From contig NZ_QZVR01000002.1 of assembly GCF_003660455.1 (NCBI RefSeq), forward strand, positions 310,001 through 374,000: a DNA stretch of 64,000 nt. The letters run 5' to 3'. This stretch comes from Nocardioides ferulae. GTDB lineage: Bacteria > Actinomycetota > Actinomycetes > Propionibacteriales > Nocardioidaceae. A model generated the notes under the pieces. It was not told where the DNA came from. It ran no database searches and worked only from the letters and a program-made list of their open reading frames with translations. A program made the translations under genes and the position numbers. Of this stretch, positions 41,851 to 50,740 are shown piece by piece. Every line of letters starts with the position of its first letter. Within the stretch, counting starts at the first letter, position 1.

Positions 41851-42651
41851 TCAGCCCGCGGCGACGCGCGCGACGAACTCGGCGGACTCGGCGAAGATCT
41901 GCGGGGCGTCGTTGTCGATCGTGGCGACGTGGTAGCTGTTCTCGAGCCGGCGCACGGTCACCTCCGAGGAGGAGACGCCGCCGGTGACCAGCGGCTCGGT
42001 GAGCTCGTCGACGACCTTGTCGACCGTCGAGCGGAAGTAGAGCAGGGGAGCCGTGATCCGGGGCAGGCTGGCCACCAGCGCCGGCCAGGCGCTGAACATC
42101 GAGTGTGCGGCGCGGAGCGGGGTGCGGGCGTAGGCGTGCTCGTCGGCGCCCGCCAGCTTGATGTCGTTGGAGATGCCCGGCATCGAGGGCAGCAGCAGCT
42201 TGAGCACCGGCAGCAGCTTCACGTCCCGGCGCTTCGTGGCCAGGGCCGGGTTGACCACCATCACGCCGGCGACCCGGTCGGGGTGGTCGGCGGCGAGCTG
42301 GAGCGCCAGCGCGCCGCCCATCGACAGCCCGCCGACGACGACGGCGTCGTGGTCGAGGCAGAGCTTGTCGAAGGCGCGGGCGACCTCGCCGTACCAGTCG
42401 GCCCACGTGGTGCGGTTCATCTCCTGCCAGGTGGTGCCGTGCCCGGGCAGGCGCGGCACCTCCACGCCGTACCCGAGGGACCCGAGGTGCTCCCCCCACG
42501 GCTTCATCGACGCCGGGGACCCGGTGAACCCGTGGCTGAGCAGCACGCCGATCCGGCGGCCGCCGGTCAGCTCGGGGCGGGCGGCCACGGTGAGCGGGCT
42601 GGCCAGCGGGTGGAGGGCGGGCGGGGACGGGCGGGGTGACCGGGACGGCAT
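41851..42651 (-). CDS. Alpha/beta hydrolase (carboxylesterase/lipase-like)
   Basis: A 266-residue serine hydrolase. HGFTGSP oxyanion loop near residue 40, nucleophile Ser in VVGGLSMGGALAL near 111, Asp near 206 (RSTVDKVV) and His in NSYHVATIDND near 238. It resembles carboxylesterase Est30 and monoacylglycerol lipases. It is on the opposite strand from plsC; the 5' part is Pro-rich (SRSPRPSPPALHP). ATG at 42649-42651. The divergent gap to plsC is 165 bases and contains no recognisable promoter pair. Confidence 0.85.
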   Translation of the reverse strand: MPSRSPRPSPPALHPLASPLTVAARPELTGGRRIGVLLSHGFTGSPASMKPWGEHLGSLGYGVEVPRLPGHGTTWQEMNRTTWADWYGEVARAFDKLCLDHDAVVVGGLSMGGALALQLAADHPDRVAGVMVVNPALATKRRDVKLLPVLKLLLPSMPGISNDIKLAGADEHAYARTPLRAAHSMFSAWPALVASLPRITAPLLYFRSTVDKVVDELTEPLVTGGVSSSEVTVRRLENSYHVATIDNDAPQIFAESAEFVARVAAG

Positions 42652-42816
42652 GGCCGCATTGTGCAGCACGTCACGACGCGGCGTCGCGGCGACGTGGCTC
42701 CGCCAGCGGCGGCGGCGGTGGCCGGGATGGTGCCATGCCCTAGGCTTCGCCCGTCCGGACATCGGGTGCCGGTGACCGGTCGAGGTCGGCCGTGGTGGCG
42801 TGGTGGAGGTGGCGCG

Positions 42817-43539
42817 GTGCTGTATTGGTTCCTCAAGTGGGTCGCGCTCGGCCCCTGGCTGCGCGTCGTCTTCCGGCCGCAGGTCGAGGGCATCGAGAAC
42901 GTGCCCGAGGACGGCCCGGCGATCCTCGCGAGCAACCACCTCTCCTACGCCGACTGGCTGTTCATGCCGCTCACCCTGCCGCGGCGGGTCACCTTCGTGG
43001 CCAAGGCGGAGTACTTCACGACCCCCGGCATCAAGGGCTGGTTCCAGAAGCAGTTCTTCTCCGGCTCCGGCCAGGTGCCGATCGACCGGACCAGCGGCTC
43101 GGCGGCCGAGGGTGCGCTGTCGGCGGCCAAGCGGATCCTCGGTGAGGGCGACCTGTTCGGCATCTACCCCGAGGGCACCCGCTCCCACGACGGTCGGCTC
43201 TACCGCGGCAAGACCGGGGTGGCCCGGCTCGCGCTGGAGTCGAAGGTGCCGGTGATCCCGGTGGCGGTGGTCGGCACCGACGTGGTGGCCCCGCCCGGCA
43301 AGAAGTTCGGGTCGATCACGCGACCGGTGGTGCGGTTCGGCCGGCCGCTGGACTTCTCCCGCTACGAGGGCATGGAGAACGACCGCTACATCCTGCGCTC
43401 GATCACCGACGAGATCATGTACGAGATCATGCGGCTCTCCGGTCAGGAGTACGTCGACATGTACGCCGCCCGCGCCAAGGAGGAGGCCAAGCGCCTCGAG
43501 CGCGAGACGGCCGCCGACGAGCACAAGAAGGCGTCCTGA
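42817..43539 (+). CDS. plsC: 1-acyl-sn-glycerol-3-phosphate acyltransferase
   Basis: A 240-residue acyltransferase that makes phosphatidic acid in membrane lipid synthesis. NHLSYADWLF (HX4D, near residue 39), the FVAKAEY region, and GIYPEGTRSHDGRLYRGKTG near residue 110 are the four signature blocks. GTG at 42817 has GGAGG (42805-42809) seven bases before it; the frame is open upstream but unlike the family. Rv2182c relative. The C-terminal Lys/Glu tail is cytoplasmic. It is followed in twelve bases by macS. Confidence 0.93.
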   Translation: MLYWFLKWVALGPWLRVVFRPQVEGIENVPEDGPAILASNHLSYADWLFMPLTLPRRVTFVAKAEYFTTPGIKGWFQKQFFSGSGQVPIDRTSGSAAEGALSAAKRILGEGDLFGIYPEGTRSHDGRLYRGKTGVARLALESKVPVIPVAVVGTDVVAPPGKKFGSITRPVVRFGRPLDFSRYEGMENDRYILRSITDEIMYEIMRLSGQEYVDMYAARAKEEAKRLERETAADEHKKAS

Positions 43540-43550
43540 CCCTGCGGGCT

Positions 43551-44684
43551 GTGCCGCCCGCGCGCGGCGGTGCGGAGGCGGTCGAGGACCGGCTGTTCCG
43601 GGCGCTGGCCGTGCTGCGGGCGGTCATGCTGCTCAACGCGGTCGGCATGGCGCTCTACGGCGCCGACGACTTCCAACGTCCCGTGCTGGCGGCGGTCTGT
43701 GTGGCCGGCATGGTGCTCTGGACCGCGGTGGCCACCGCGGCGTACGCCGTGCCCCGGCACCGCCGGGCGTGGCTGCTGGTGGCCGACCTCGCCGTCGCCG
43801 AGGCACTGCTGGTGCTGACCCCCTGGGCGAAGGGGGAGGGGTTCTCGGCCACCGTTCCGGGCTTCTGGATCGCCGCGTCGCTGCTGGCATGGGCGGTGCA
43901 CTGGCGCTGGATCGGTGGCCTGGTCGCGGCGGCGCTGCTGGCCGCCACGGATGTGGCGATCCGGCAGGAGCTGACGCAGTCCATCTACGGCAACGTGCTG
44001 TTGATCCTGGTGGGCGGCCCGGTGGTGGGCTACATGTGCGAGTCGTTGCAGCGGATGGCCACCGAGCGCGACGCCGCCGAGCGCGCGGCGGCGACCGCCG
44101 CGGAGCGGGCCCGGCTGGCTCGGGCGGTCCACGACGGCGTGCTGCAGGTCCTGGCGCTGGTGCAGCGGCGCGGCCGCGAACTGGGTGGGGACGCTGCGGA
44201 GCTCGGCCGGCTGGCCGGCGAGCAGGAGGCGGCCTTGCGTCGCCTGATCCGGGCCCAGGACGCCACTTCGGCGGAGCGGGCATCGGGCACGGTCGACCTC
44301 GTGCGCGAGCTCGCCGCCCTTGAGCGGCGCGGCAACGTGACGTTTTCGGGCCCGGCCGGCCCGGTGCCGCTGCCAGCGCCGGTCGCCACCGAGCTGGTCG
44401 CGGCCGTCGGGGCCTGCCTCGACAACGTCGAGCGGCACGTGGGGCCGGGCGCGCCGGCGTGGGTGTTCCTCGAGGCGCTCGCCGACCGGGTCGAGGTGTC
44501 GGTGCGCGACGAGGGCCCCGGCATCCCCGAGGGGCGGCTCGCCGCGGCCGAGGCCGACGGCCGGCTCGGGGTCAGCGAGTCGGTCCGAGGGCGGCTGGCC
44601 GACCTCGGCGGCACGGCCGAGCTGAGCACGGGCTCGTTCGGCACCGAGTGGGTGCTCACGGTTCCGCTGGAGGGCACCGGCTGA
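43551..44684 (+). CDS. macS: MacS-type sensor histidine kinase
   Basis: A 377-residue NarL-type kinase of the MacS (DUF5931) group. Four or five membrane helices in the first 165 residues, then a coiled segment (ERDAAERAAATAAERARLARAVHDGVLQVLALVQ) with the phospho-His near residue 198, and a HATPase domain with DNVERHV, VRDEGPGIP and GLADLGG-like G boxes. GTG at 43551. Its normal partner MacR is encoded about 2.9 kb downstream, after the VanY, HNH and reductase genes. It is coupled to plsC by a twelve-base gap. Confidence 0.87.
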   Translation: MPPARGGAEAVEDRLFRALAVLRAVMLLNAVGMALYGADDFQRPVLAAVCVAGMVLWTAVATAAYAVPRHRRAWLLVADLAVAEALLVLTPWAKGEGFSATVPGFWIAASLLAWAVHWRWIGGLVAAALLAATDVAIRQELTQSIYGNVLLILVGGPVVGYMCESLQRMATERDAAERAAATAAERARLARAVHDGVLQVLALVQRRGRELGGDAAELGRLAGEQEAALRRLIRAQDATSAERASGTVDLVRELAALERRGNVTFSGPAGPVPLPAPVATELVAAVGACLDNVERHVGPGAPAWVFLEALADRVEVSVRDEGPGIPEGRLAAAEADGRLGVSESVRGRLADLGGTAELSTGSFGTEWVLTVPLEGTG

Positions 44685-44774
44685 CCCAGAGGATGACGAG
44701 GTCTGGCCGCAGGTCGACGGGCTCGGCACCTGGGGTGGAGGCCCGGGAGCGCCTCCGCTGCCAGCCTCGATGGT

Positions 44775-45347
44775 GTGCCAGATCCACTGCCTCGACCTCT
44801 CCCGTCGCGCCGGCTCCGCCGCTGGCGCTCGGGCCTCGCGCTCGCCGTCGCGCTGGTCACCCTCGGGTGTGCCGCCGACCCGGCGCCGGACACTCTGGTG
44901 CCGATGTGGTCGGAGGGCCGTGCCCCGCTCGACGGGCGCATCAGTCCGTTCGACACCGATCGTTCGACGATCGCGGGCCTCGACCCCGAGCTGCGTGCGG
45001 CCGTCCAGGCCGCGGCCGACGATGCGGAGCGCGACGGGGTGACGCTGAGCGTCAACAGCGGGTGGCGCAGCCGGGCGCACCAGCAGGAGCTCTTCGCTCA
45101 GGCTGTTGCTGAGCACGGCAGCGAGGAGGAGGCGCTGCGCTGGGTCGCCACTCCGGACACCTCCCAGCATGTGACCGGGGACGCCGTCGACATCGGTCCG
45201 CCACGGGCCGCGGCCTGGCTCGGCGAGCACGGTGCCGCCTACGGGCTGTGCCGGACCTTCGCCAACGAGGCGTGGCACTTCGAGCTGGCCACCGCTCCGG
45301 GTGACAGCTGCCCGGCGATGCTGCCGGACGCTGGGAGCCGGCCCTAG
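44775..45347 (+). CDS. VanY-type D-Ala-D-Ala carboxypeptidase lipoprotein
   Basis: A 190-residue lipoprotein (SGLALAVALVTLGC, Cys32) with a VanY/LAS metallopeptidase domain. Zinc ligands: SQHVTGDAVDIG (SxHxxGxAxDI, His near residue 134 and Asp near 141) and the final EAWHFEL. It trims D-Ala from peptidoglycan stems outside the membrane. GTG at 44775. The 90-base gap after macS has only a weak six-bp hairpin. MacRS has been linked to envelope genes in relatives, so a VanY neighbour makes sense. Confidence 0.88.
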   Translation: MPDPLPRPLPSRRLRRWRSGLALAVALVTLGCAADPAPDTLVPMWSEGRAPLDGRISPFDTDRSTIAGLDPELRAAVQAAADDAERDGVTLSVNSGWRSRAHQQELFAQAVAEHGSEEEALRWVATPDTSQHVTGDAVDIGPPRAAAWLGEHGAAYGLCRTFANEAWHFELATAPGDSCPAMLPDAGSRP

Positions 45348-45359
45348 CCTCGCGAGCCC

Positions 45360-45425
45360 GGTGGTCGAGCCTGCCGAGACCCTCCCGGCGGTCGAGCTTG
45401 TCCGGTGGTCAAGCCTGCAGAGACC
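45360..45425. repeat. Degenerate tandem repeats of the interspersed family
   Basis: Three units of about 17-22 bases: GGTGGTCGAGCCTGCCGAGA at 45360-45379 (through 45381), GGCGGTCGAGCTTGTC at 45387-45402, and GGTGGTCAAGCCTGCAGAGA at 45404-45423 (through 45425). They share the GGTGGTCGAG... GAGACC pattern with the element next to erpA. They sit just before the HNH gene's promoter. Confidence 0.7.
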
Positions 45426-45439
45426 TGTGAAGACTCCCT

Positions 45440-45467
45440 TGTCTCGAACACCTGTGCGAACTAGAAT
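45440..45467 (+). promoter_or_regulatory. LexA-like box inside the promoter of the HNH gene
   Basis: TTGTCT (45440-45445) and TAGAAT (45462-45467), 16 bases apart, form a good promoter; the ATG at 45474 is six bases past the -10. TCGAACACCTGTGCGA at 45444-45459 matches the actinobacterial SOS box TCGAAC-N4-GTTCGA except one base (GTGCGA), and lies between the two hexamers. LexA would block it until DNA damage. Confidence 0.7.
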
Positions 45468-45473
45468 CGACGT

Positions 45474-47015
45474 ATGTCCACCGACCAGCACCCCGAACCG
45501 CATGAGATCGCCGATCTCGACGCGCGGGCGACGCTGGCCGCGGTCACCGACGCGACGACGGGCCGGCGGGCTGTCGAGGTCACCGAGATGCGCCTCGCCG
45601 CGCACTGGGCGGCCCTGCACGGTGAACCGGTCCGCGAAGCGGTCGGTGAGCTGGCCGGGCTGGTGGACCCGATGACCCACCCCGGCGGCGACGGCACGCC
45701 TGCAATCCGAGAGGTCTGCATCGCCGAGCTGGGAATGGCCCGGCAGACGCACGCCGCCACCGCCCGAGCGCTGATCGCCGACACCCTCGACCTGCACCAC
45801 CGCCTCCCGGCCACCTGGAAGGTCGTCGAAGCCCTGGGCTGCGAGCCCTGGGTCGCCCGCCGGGTCGCAGTCATGAGCCGCGGCCTCGACGCCGACAAGG
45901 TCGGCCTGGTCGACCGAGCCGTGGCGAAGGCGATCGGCAAGGTGGCCCCCGGCAAGGTCTTCGACCTGACCGCCGCGAAGATCATCGAGGCCGACCCCGA
46001 AGCCCACACCCAACGGCGTGAACGCGCCCGCCACGAGCGCTACGTCAAACTCTCCAAGACCGACGAGCACGGCTTCCGCCACATCATCGCCCGCGTGACC
46101 GCCGGCGACGCGGTCTGGTTCGACGCACTCGTCGACCGGGTCGCCGACATCCTCGCCCTCGAGCACGGCCACGACCACAACCACCAAGAGCTCCGCTCGC
46201 TGGCCGTCGGGTGGCTCGCCCGACCCGCCGACCTCCTGCGCCTGCTGCTGGACCACACCTACCCCGAGCAGGCCGACTCCGAGCACGACGACGACCCCGA
46301 GCCCGAGGCGGAGGCGGCTGAGCCTGCTGGCCGCCCGGCCTATGCCCCCGAGCACCTCGACGCCACCCTCGACCGCCTCAAGGCGTTGACCGCCCGGCAG
46401 CTGGCCTCGCTCCGTCCCCGGGGGAAGGTGTTCGTCCACCTCCACCAGGCCGCCCTCCAGAGGCAGGCCGGGATCGCCCGGGTCGAAGGCCTCGGCCCGA
46501 TGCTCGCCCAGTGCCTGGCCGAGCTCCTCGGGCATGCGGACGTGAAGCTGCAGCCGGTCCTCGACCTCGCCACCCGACCTCGCGTGGACGCCTACGAGCA
46601 CCCCGAGAGGCTCAAGGACCACATCTGGCTGCTGGCCGGCGGAGACGTCTTCCCCTATGCGACCGCTGCGAGCCGTGATCAGACCGACGCCGACCACGTC
46701 GTCCCCTACAAGCCGCCCGATGAGGGTGGTCCATCCGGTCAGACCGGCCCCCACAACAGCGCACCGCTACGCCGGCGACATCATCGATGGAAGACCCACG
46801 GCGGCTACCGCAGCAGATCCGCCGGCCCCGGCCGCTACCTCTGGCAGAGCCCCCACGGCCCCTGCGCGCCCGTCGACGACCAAGGCACCCATCCGCTCAC
46901 CGAGCAAGAGGCCGACCTCATCCTCACCGCCCCACCCGGCCTCGAGATCTATCTCCCCGGGCCCGCCGGCGTCGACGTGTTGATCGATCCGAGCGGGGAC
47001 TGGCCCAACGACTGA
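45474..47015 (+). CDS. DUF222/HNH endonuclease (13E12 repeat family)
   Basis: A 513-residue protein. Residues about 1-340 are the DUF222 domain; the C-terminal region (about 395-445) is an HNH nuclease: TDADHVVPY, GPHNSAPLRRRHHRWKTHGGY. Such proteins are multicopy in actinobacteria and are treated as putative mobile or repair genes. Acidic and Glu-rich stretch near residue 265. The ATG at 45474 is placed by the promoter. Repeats and a LexA-like box lie upstream. GC content is similar to neighbours. The zinc-binding cysteine of canonical HNH is absent. Confidence 0.9.
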   Translation: MSTDQHPEPHEIADLDARATLAAVTDATTGRRAVEVTEMRLAAHWAALHGEPVREAVGELAGLVDPMTHPGGDGTPAIREVCIAELGMARQTHAATARALIADTLDLHHRLPATWKVVEALGCEPWVARRVAVMSRGLDADKVGLVDRAVAKAIGKVAPGKVFDLTAAKIIEADPEAHTQRRERARHERYVKLSKTDEHGFRHIIARVTAGDAVWFDALVDRVADILALEHGHDHNHQELRSLAVGWLARPADLLRLLLDHTYPEQADSEHDDDPEPEAEAAEPAGRPAYAPEHLDATLDRLKALTARQLASLRPRGKVFVHLHQAALQRQAGIARVEGLGPMLAQCLAELLGHADVKLQPVLDLATRPRVDAYEHPERLKDHIWLLAGGDVFPYATAASRDQTDADHVVPYKPPDEGGPSGQTGPHNSAPLRRRHHRWKTHGGYRSRSAGPGRYLWQSPHGPCAPVDDQGTHPLTEQEADLILTAPPGLEIYLPGPAGVDVLIDPSGDWPND

Positions 47016-47068
47016 GCTTCGGTCTGCCGGTGCGGGCTGCCGCCCGCGCGCCGACTAGCCTCACCAAA

Positions 47069-47590
47069 GTGACGATCCACAGCGGCCATCCCTTCGCCGA
47101 CCCCACGCCCGACCCGGTGCGCAGGTTCCGGGGCCGGCTGGGCGGCTCCGTGACCCTCTGGACCGCGGGCGACGACGATCGGCGAGCCGGCCTGACGGTG
47201 ACCTCGATGATGGTCGCGAACGGCGAGCCAGCGCGGCTGCTGGCGTTGGTCGACCCCGACTCCGACCTCGCCGACGAGCTCGCACGGACCGGTCGCGCCG
47301 TCGTGTCGCTGCTCGCCTGGCCACACCGCGACCTCGCCGACGCCTTCGCCGGGGTGGCTCCGGCTCCTGGCGGACCGTTCCGCCAGACGGAGTTCGTGGA
47401 CACCACCTGGGGGCCGCGGCTCGCCGATGCGGCCACCTGGGCCGGCGTCGCCGTCGAGTCAACCGCGACCGTGGGCTGGTCGAACCTGGTCACCTGCGTG
47501 GTCGAGCAGGTCACGATCGGCGACGACGACGCGCCCCCGTTGACGCACCGCCGCGGGCGCTACCAGGCTCCGCCCCCGACCGTCTCGTAG
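47069..47590 (+). CDS. Flavin reductase-like (FMN-binding) protein
   Basis: A 173-residue protein resembling the flavin reductase domain: FRGRLGGSVTLWTAG, AGLTVTSMMVANGEPARLLALV (the conserved GLTxSS-like segment), RTGRAVVSLLAW. It binds FMN and may supply reduced flavin. GTG at 47069 with TAGCCT (47056-47061) seven bases upstream. The true neighbours of macR in relatives often include this gene. An upstream frame extension overlaps the HNH gene and is rejected. Confidence 0.8.
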   Translation: MTIHSGHPFADPTPDPVRRFRGRLGGSVTLWTAGDDDRRAGLTVTSMMVANGEPARLLALVDPDSDLADELARTGRAVVSLLAWPHRDLADAFAGVAPAPGGPFRQTEFVDTTWGPRLADAATWAGVAVESTATVGWSNLVTCVVEQVTIGDDDAPPLTHRRGRYQAPPPTVS

Positions 47591-47599
47591 GGTGCGGGC

Positions 47600-48283
47600 A
47601 TGGTCGAGGGGGCAGCGCCGACGGCGGCGCCGGTGCGGGTGATGGTGGTCGACGACCACCCGATGTGGCGCGACGCCGTCGAACGCGACCTGGCGGCGGC
47701 CGGCTTCGACGTCGTCGCCGTGGCCGCCGACGGCCAGCAGGCGCTGGCCCGCTTCCCGGCCGCCCGGCCGCAGGTCGTCGTGCTCGACCTGCAGATCCCG
47801 GCGCCCAACGGCGTCGAGGTGACCGCCGAGGTGCTGCGCCAGGACCCCTCCGCCCGGGTGCTGATCCTCTCGGCCTCCGGCGAGCAGAGCGACGTCCTCG
47901 AGGCGGTGAAGGCGGGCGCCACCGGCTACCTGGTGAAGTCCGCCTCCCGCGAGGAGCTCCTCGACGCGGTACGCCGGGTGGCGCGCGGCGACACCGTCTT
48001 CACGCCCGGACTCGCCGGCCTGGTCCTCGGCGAGTTCCGCCGGATGGCCGAGGGCGGCGCGGGTCCGGGCGAGCCGCCGGGTCAGCAGCTCACCGAGCGT
48101 GAGACCGAGGTGCTCAAGATGGTCGCGAAGGGCTGGTCCTACAAGCAGATCGCCGAGCGTCTGGTGCTCTCGCACCGCACGGTCCAGAACCACGTCCAGA
48201 ACACCCTGCGCAAGCTGCAGCTGCACAACCGCGTCGAGCTGACCCGCTACGCGATCGAGCAGGGCCTCGACGAGGACGACTGA
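47600..48283 (+). CDS. macR: MacR-type LuxR response regulator
   Basis: A 227-residue regulator. Receiver: VMVVDDHPMWRDAVERDL, phospho-acceptor Asp in VVVLDLQIPAPNGVEV near residue 62, ILSASGEQSD and YLVKSASREE. LuxR HTH: LTERETEVLKMVAKGWSYKQIAERLVLSHRTVQNHV. It pairs with MacS (43551-44684), from which the VanY, HNH and reductase genes separate it. ATG at 47600; TAGGGT at 47588-47593 six bases upstream suggests a leaderless start, so it has its own promoter rather than reading through from macS. Confidence 0.9.
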   Translation: MVEGAAPTAAPVRVMVVDDHPMWRDAVERDLAAAGFDVVAVAADGQQALARFPAARPQVVVLDLQIPAPNGVEVTAEVLRQDPSARVLILSASGEQSDVLEAVKAGATGYLVKSASREELLDAVRRVARGDTVFTPGLAGLVLGEFRRMAEGGAGPGEPPGQQLTERETEVLKMVAKGWSYKQIAERLVLSHRTVQNHVQNTLRKLQLHNRVELTRYAIEQGLDEDD

Positions 48284-48306
48284 GGCGCCCCCTACGATTC
48301 CCGGTC

Positions 48307-49212
48307 ATGGCCGCCGGCTCAGCACTCCTCGGGATCGCCGACGAGCTCTACGCCCTGCCGCTGGCGGAGTTCACCCCGGTCCGTGACGCTCGGGCCAAGG
48401 AGATCAAGGGCGGCGACGCCGACCTGGCCAAGCGGGTCAAGGCCCTGCGCAAGCCGTCGCTGGCCGCCTGGGTGCTGAACCTGCTGGTGCGTGTCGACGC
48501 CGAGCAGGTCGACCAGGTCCTGTCGGTGGGGAGCGCGCTGCGTGAGGCCCAGGCCAACCTGGCCGGTGACGAGCTGCGCCAGCTCACCCGGCAGCGGCGC
48601 CAGCTGACCGCGGCGGTCACCACCCAGGCCCGCCGCATCGCCAAGGAGCGTGGTCAGCGCGTCACGGACGCCGTGGCCGAGCAGGTCGAGGGCACCCTCA
48701 CCGCGGCGATGGTCGACGAGGGCTGTGCCGGGGCGCTGCGCAGCGGCCTGCTCGTGACCGCGCTCTCCGCGACCGGGGTGGAGGCCGCCGACCTGCGCGA
48801 CGCGGTGGCGCTCCCCGAGGCGCTCGGCCACGAGGCGACGCCGGTCACCGACGAGCCGGCCCAGCGGCCCGAGCTGCACGTCGTCCCCGACCCCGATGCC
48901 GACCGCAAGGCCCGTGAGGCCGCACAGGCCGAGCTCGACACCGCCGACGAGGCGCTCGCCCAGGCCCGGCAGGCGCTGGCCGACGCCGTCGCGGACGTCG
49001 AGCGGCTCGAGGCGCTGGGCATGCAGGTGCAGGCCGAGATCGACGAGGTCCGGGTCAGGCTCGCCGAGCTGGAGGAGCGCTACGAGGCCGTGGACGACGA
49101 GCTCGGCGACGCCGAGGACGTGCGCGCCGAGGCGGAGGAGTCGGCCGCGGAGGCGCAACAGGCCCGCGACGCGGCCGCGGAGGCTCTGCAGCGGCTCGGC
49201 GACGGGGACTGA
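48307..49212 (+). CDS. Hypothetical coiled-coil protein
   Basis: A 301-residue protein without signal or membrane segments. The N-terminal 160 residues are an Arg/Ala-rich helical region (YALPLAEFTPVRDARAKEIKGGDADLAKRVKALRKPSLAAWVLN), reminiscent of conserved actinobacterial proteins of unknown role. The C-terminal 110 residues are an acidic coiled coil (ADEALAQARQALADAVADVERLEAL and following heptads). ATG at 48307; TACGAT at 48293-48298 lies eight bases upstream. It ends four bases before convergent glpK. I do not recognise its function. Confidence 0.7.
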   Translation: MAAGSALLGIADELYALPLAEFTPVRDARAKEIKGGDADLAKRVKALRKPSLAAWVLNLLVRVDAEQVDQVLSVGSALREAQANLAGDELRQLTRQRRQLTAAVTTQARRIAKERGQRVTDAVAEQVEGTLTAAMVDEGCAGALRSGLLVTALSATGVEAADLRDAVALPEALGHEATPVTDEPAQRPELHVVPDPDADRKAREAAQAELDTADEALAQARQALADAVADVERLEALGMQVQAEIDEVRVRLAELEERYEAVDDELGDAEDVRAEAEESAAEAQQARDAAAEALQRLGDGD

Positions 49213-49216
49213 CCGG

Positions 49217-50740
49217 TCACTCGTCCCAGCCCTTGGCCCGCTCCACCGCGCGCAGCCACCGGGCGTGGGCGGCGTCGTGGGCCTCCCGATCACCCGCCGG
49301 CTCGAAGCGGCGGTCCAGAGCCCAGGTCTCTCGCAGCTCGTCGGTCGAGCCCCACACGCCGGTGCCGAGCCCGGCCAGGAACGCCGCCCCCAGCCCGGTC
49401 GTCTCCTGCTGGCGCGGCCGTTCGACGGGCAGACCGATCTGGTCGGCCTGCAACTGGCAGAGCAGCCCGTTCGCCGAGGCACCGCCGTCGACCCGCAGCG
49501 ACGTCATGCCGCCCTCGGCATCCTGGCCCGGGGCGTCGCGCTCCCAGCCCGGCATCGTCTCCAGCACGTCGCGGACCTCGAAGGCGATCGCCTCGAGCGT
49601 GGCCCGCACCAGGTGCGCGCGGGTCGTGCCGCGGGTGATCCCGACGATCGTGCCGCGGGCGTGGGGGTCCCAGTGCGGGGCGCCCATGCCGGTCAACGCG
49701 GGCACGAAGACCACCCCGCCGGTGTCGGGCACGGTGCGTGCGATCGCCTCGGTCTCGCCGGCCGAGCCGACCACCTGCAGCCCGTCGCGCAGCCACTGCA
49801 CCGCGGCCCCGGTGACGAAGATCGCGCCCTCGAGCGCGTAGGTCAGCTCGCCGCCGGGGGAGCGCCAGGCGGCGGTCGTCAACAGCCCGGCGTCGGAGCG
49901 CACCAGCTCGGTGCCGGTGTTGGTGAGGATGAACGAACCGGTTCCGTAGGTGCACTTGGTGTCGCCGACGTCGAAGCAGGTCTGCCCGAACAGCGCCGAC
50001 TGCTGGTCGCCGGCCAGCCCGGCGATCGGCAGCTCCAGGTCGAGGAACGAGCGAGGATCGGTCGTCGCCACCTCGCCCCAGTTCGGCACCAGCTCGGGCA
50101 GCGCGTCGCGGGGGACGCCGAACAGGCCGCACAGCTCGTCGGACCAGTCGCCGGTCGACAGGTCGAACAGCAGCGTCCGGGACGCGTTCGACACGTCGGT
50201 GACGTGCCAGGTGCCGCGCGTCATCCGGGCGACCAGGTAGGAGTCGACCGTGCCGACGGCGTAGCGCCCCGACTCGACCAGCGCCCACGTGTGCGGCTCG
50301 TGCTCGGCCAGCCAGGCCAGCTTCGTGCCGGAGAAGTAGGGGTCGAGCCGCAGGCCGGTGAGCTCGGCCACCCGGTCCTCGTGGCCCTCCCCGCGCAGCC
50401 GCTCGCAGATCTCGGCGGTACGCCGGTCCTGCCAGACGATCGCGCGCCGGGGCGAGCCCATCGTCTCGCGGTCCCACAGCACGACCGTCTCGCGCTGGTT
50501 GGTGATGCCGACCGCCCGCAGCTCGGCGGCGTCGGTGCGCGACAGCGCCTCGCGGACCGCCTCGAGGGTGGCCTGCCAGATCTCCTCCGGCGCGTGCTCG
50601 ACCCAGCCCGGCCGCGGGAAGTGCTGGGCGAACTCCTGGTAGCCGCGGGCGGTGATCCGGCCACCTGCGTCGACCACGAGCGCGGTCACCCCGGTGGTGC
50701 CGGCGTCGATCGCCAGCACCGAGCCGCGCCCCGCGCTCAC
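49217..50740 (-). CDS. glpK: Glycerol kinase
   Basis: A 507-residue FGGY kinase that makes glycerol-3-phosphate for lipid synthesis and glycerol use. AIDAGTTGVTALVVD, GITNQRETVVLWDRETG-like segment, GLAGDQQSALFGQTCF, GTGSFILTNTG and DGGASANGLLCQLQADQIGLPVERP are the family blocks. The HPr-phosphorylation site of firmicutes is not obvious. GTG at 50738-50740 overlaps the DUF1028 stop (GTGA) and the upstream ATG was rejected. No glycerol facilitator gene is adjacent. Downstream it faces the coiled-coil gene. Confidence 0.96.
   Translation of the reverse strand: MSAGRGSVLAIDAGTTGVTALVVDAGGRITARGYQEFAQHFPRPGWVEHAPEEIWQATLEAVREALSRTDAAELRAVGITNQRETVVLWDRETMGSPRRAIVWQDRRTAEICERLRGEGHEDRVAELTGLRLDPYFSGTKLAWLAEHEPHTWALVESGRYAVGTVDSYLVARMTRGTWHVTDVSNASRTLLFDLSTGDWSDELCGLFGVPRDALPELVPNWGEVATTDPRSFLDLELPIAGLAGDQQSALFGQTCFDVGDTKCTYGTGSFILTNTGTELVRSDAGLLTTAAWRSPGGELTYALEGAIFVTGAAVQWLRDGLQVVGSAGETEAIARTVPDTGGVVFVPALTGMGAPHWDPHARGTIVGITRGTTRAHLVRATLEAIAFEVRDVLETMPGWERDAPGQDAEGGMTSLRVDGGASANGLLCQLQADQIGLPVERPRQQETTGLGAAFLAGLGTGVWGSTDELRETWALDRRFEPAGDREAHDAAHARWLRAVERAKGWDE

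Noticed and set aside
44737-44756. Six-bp hairpin between macS and the VanY gene
   Set aside because: Too short and weak to count as a terminator in sequence this GC-rich.
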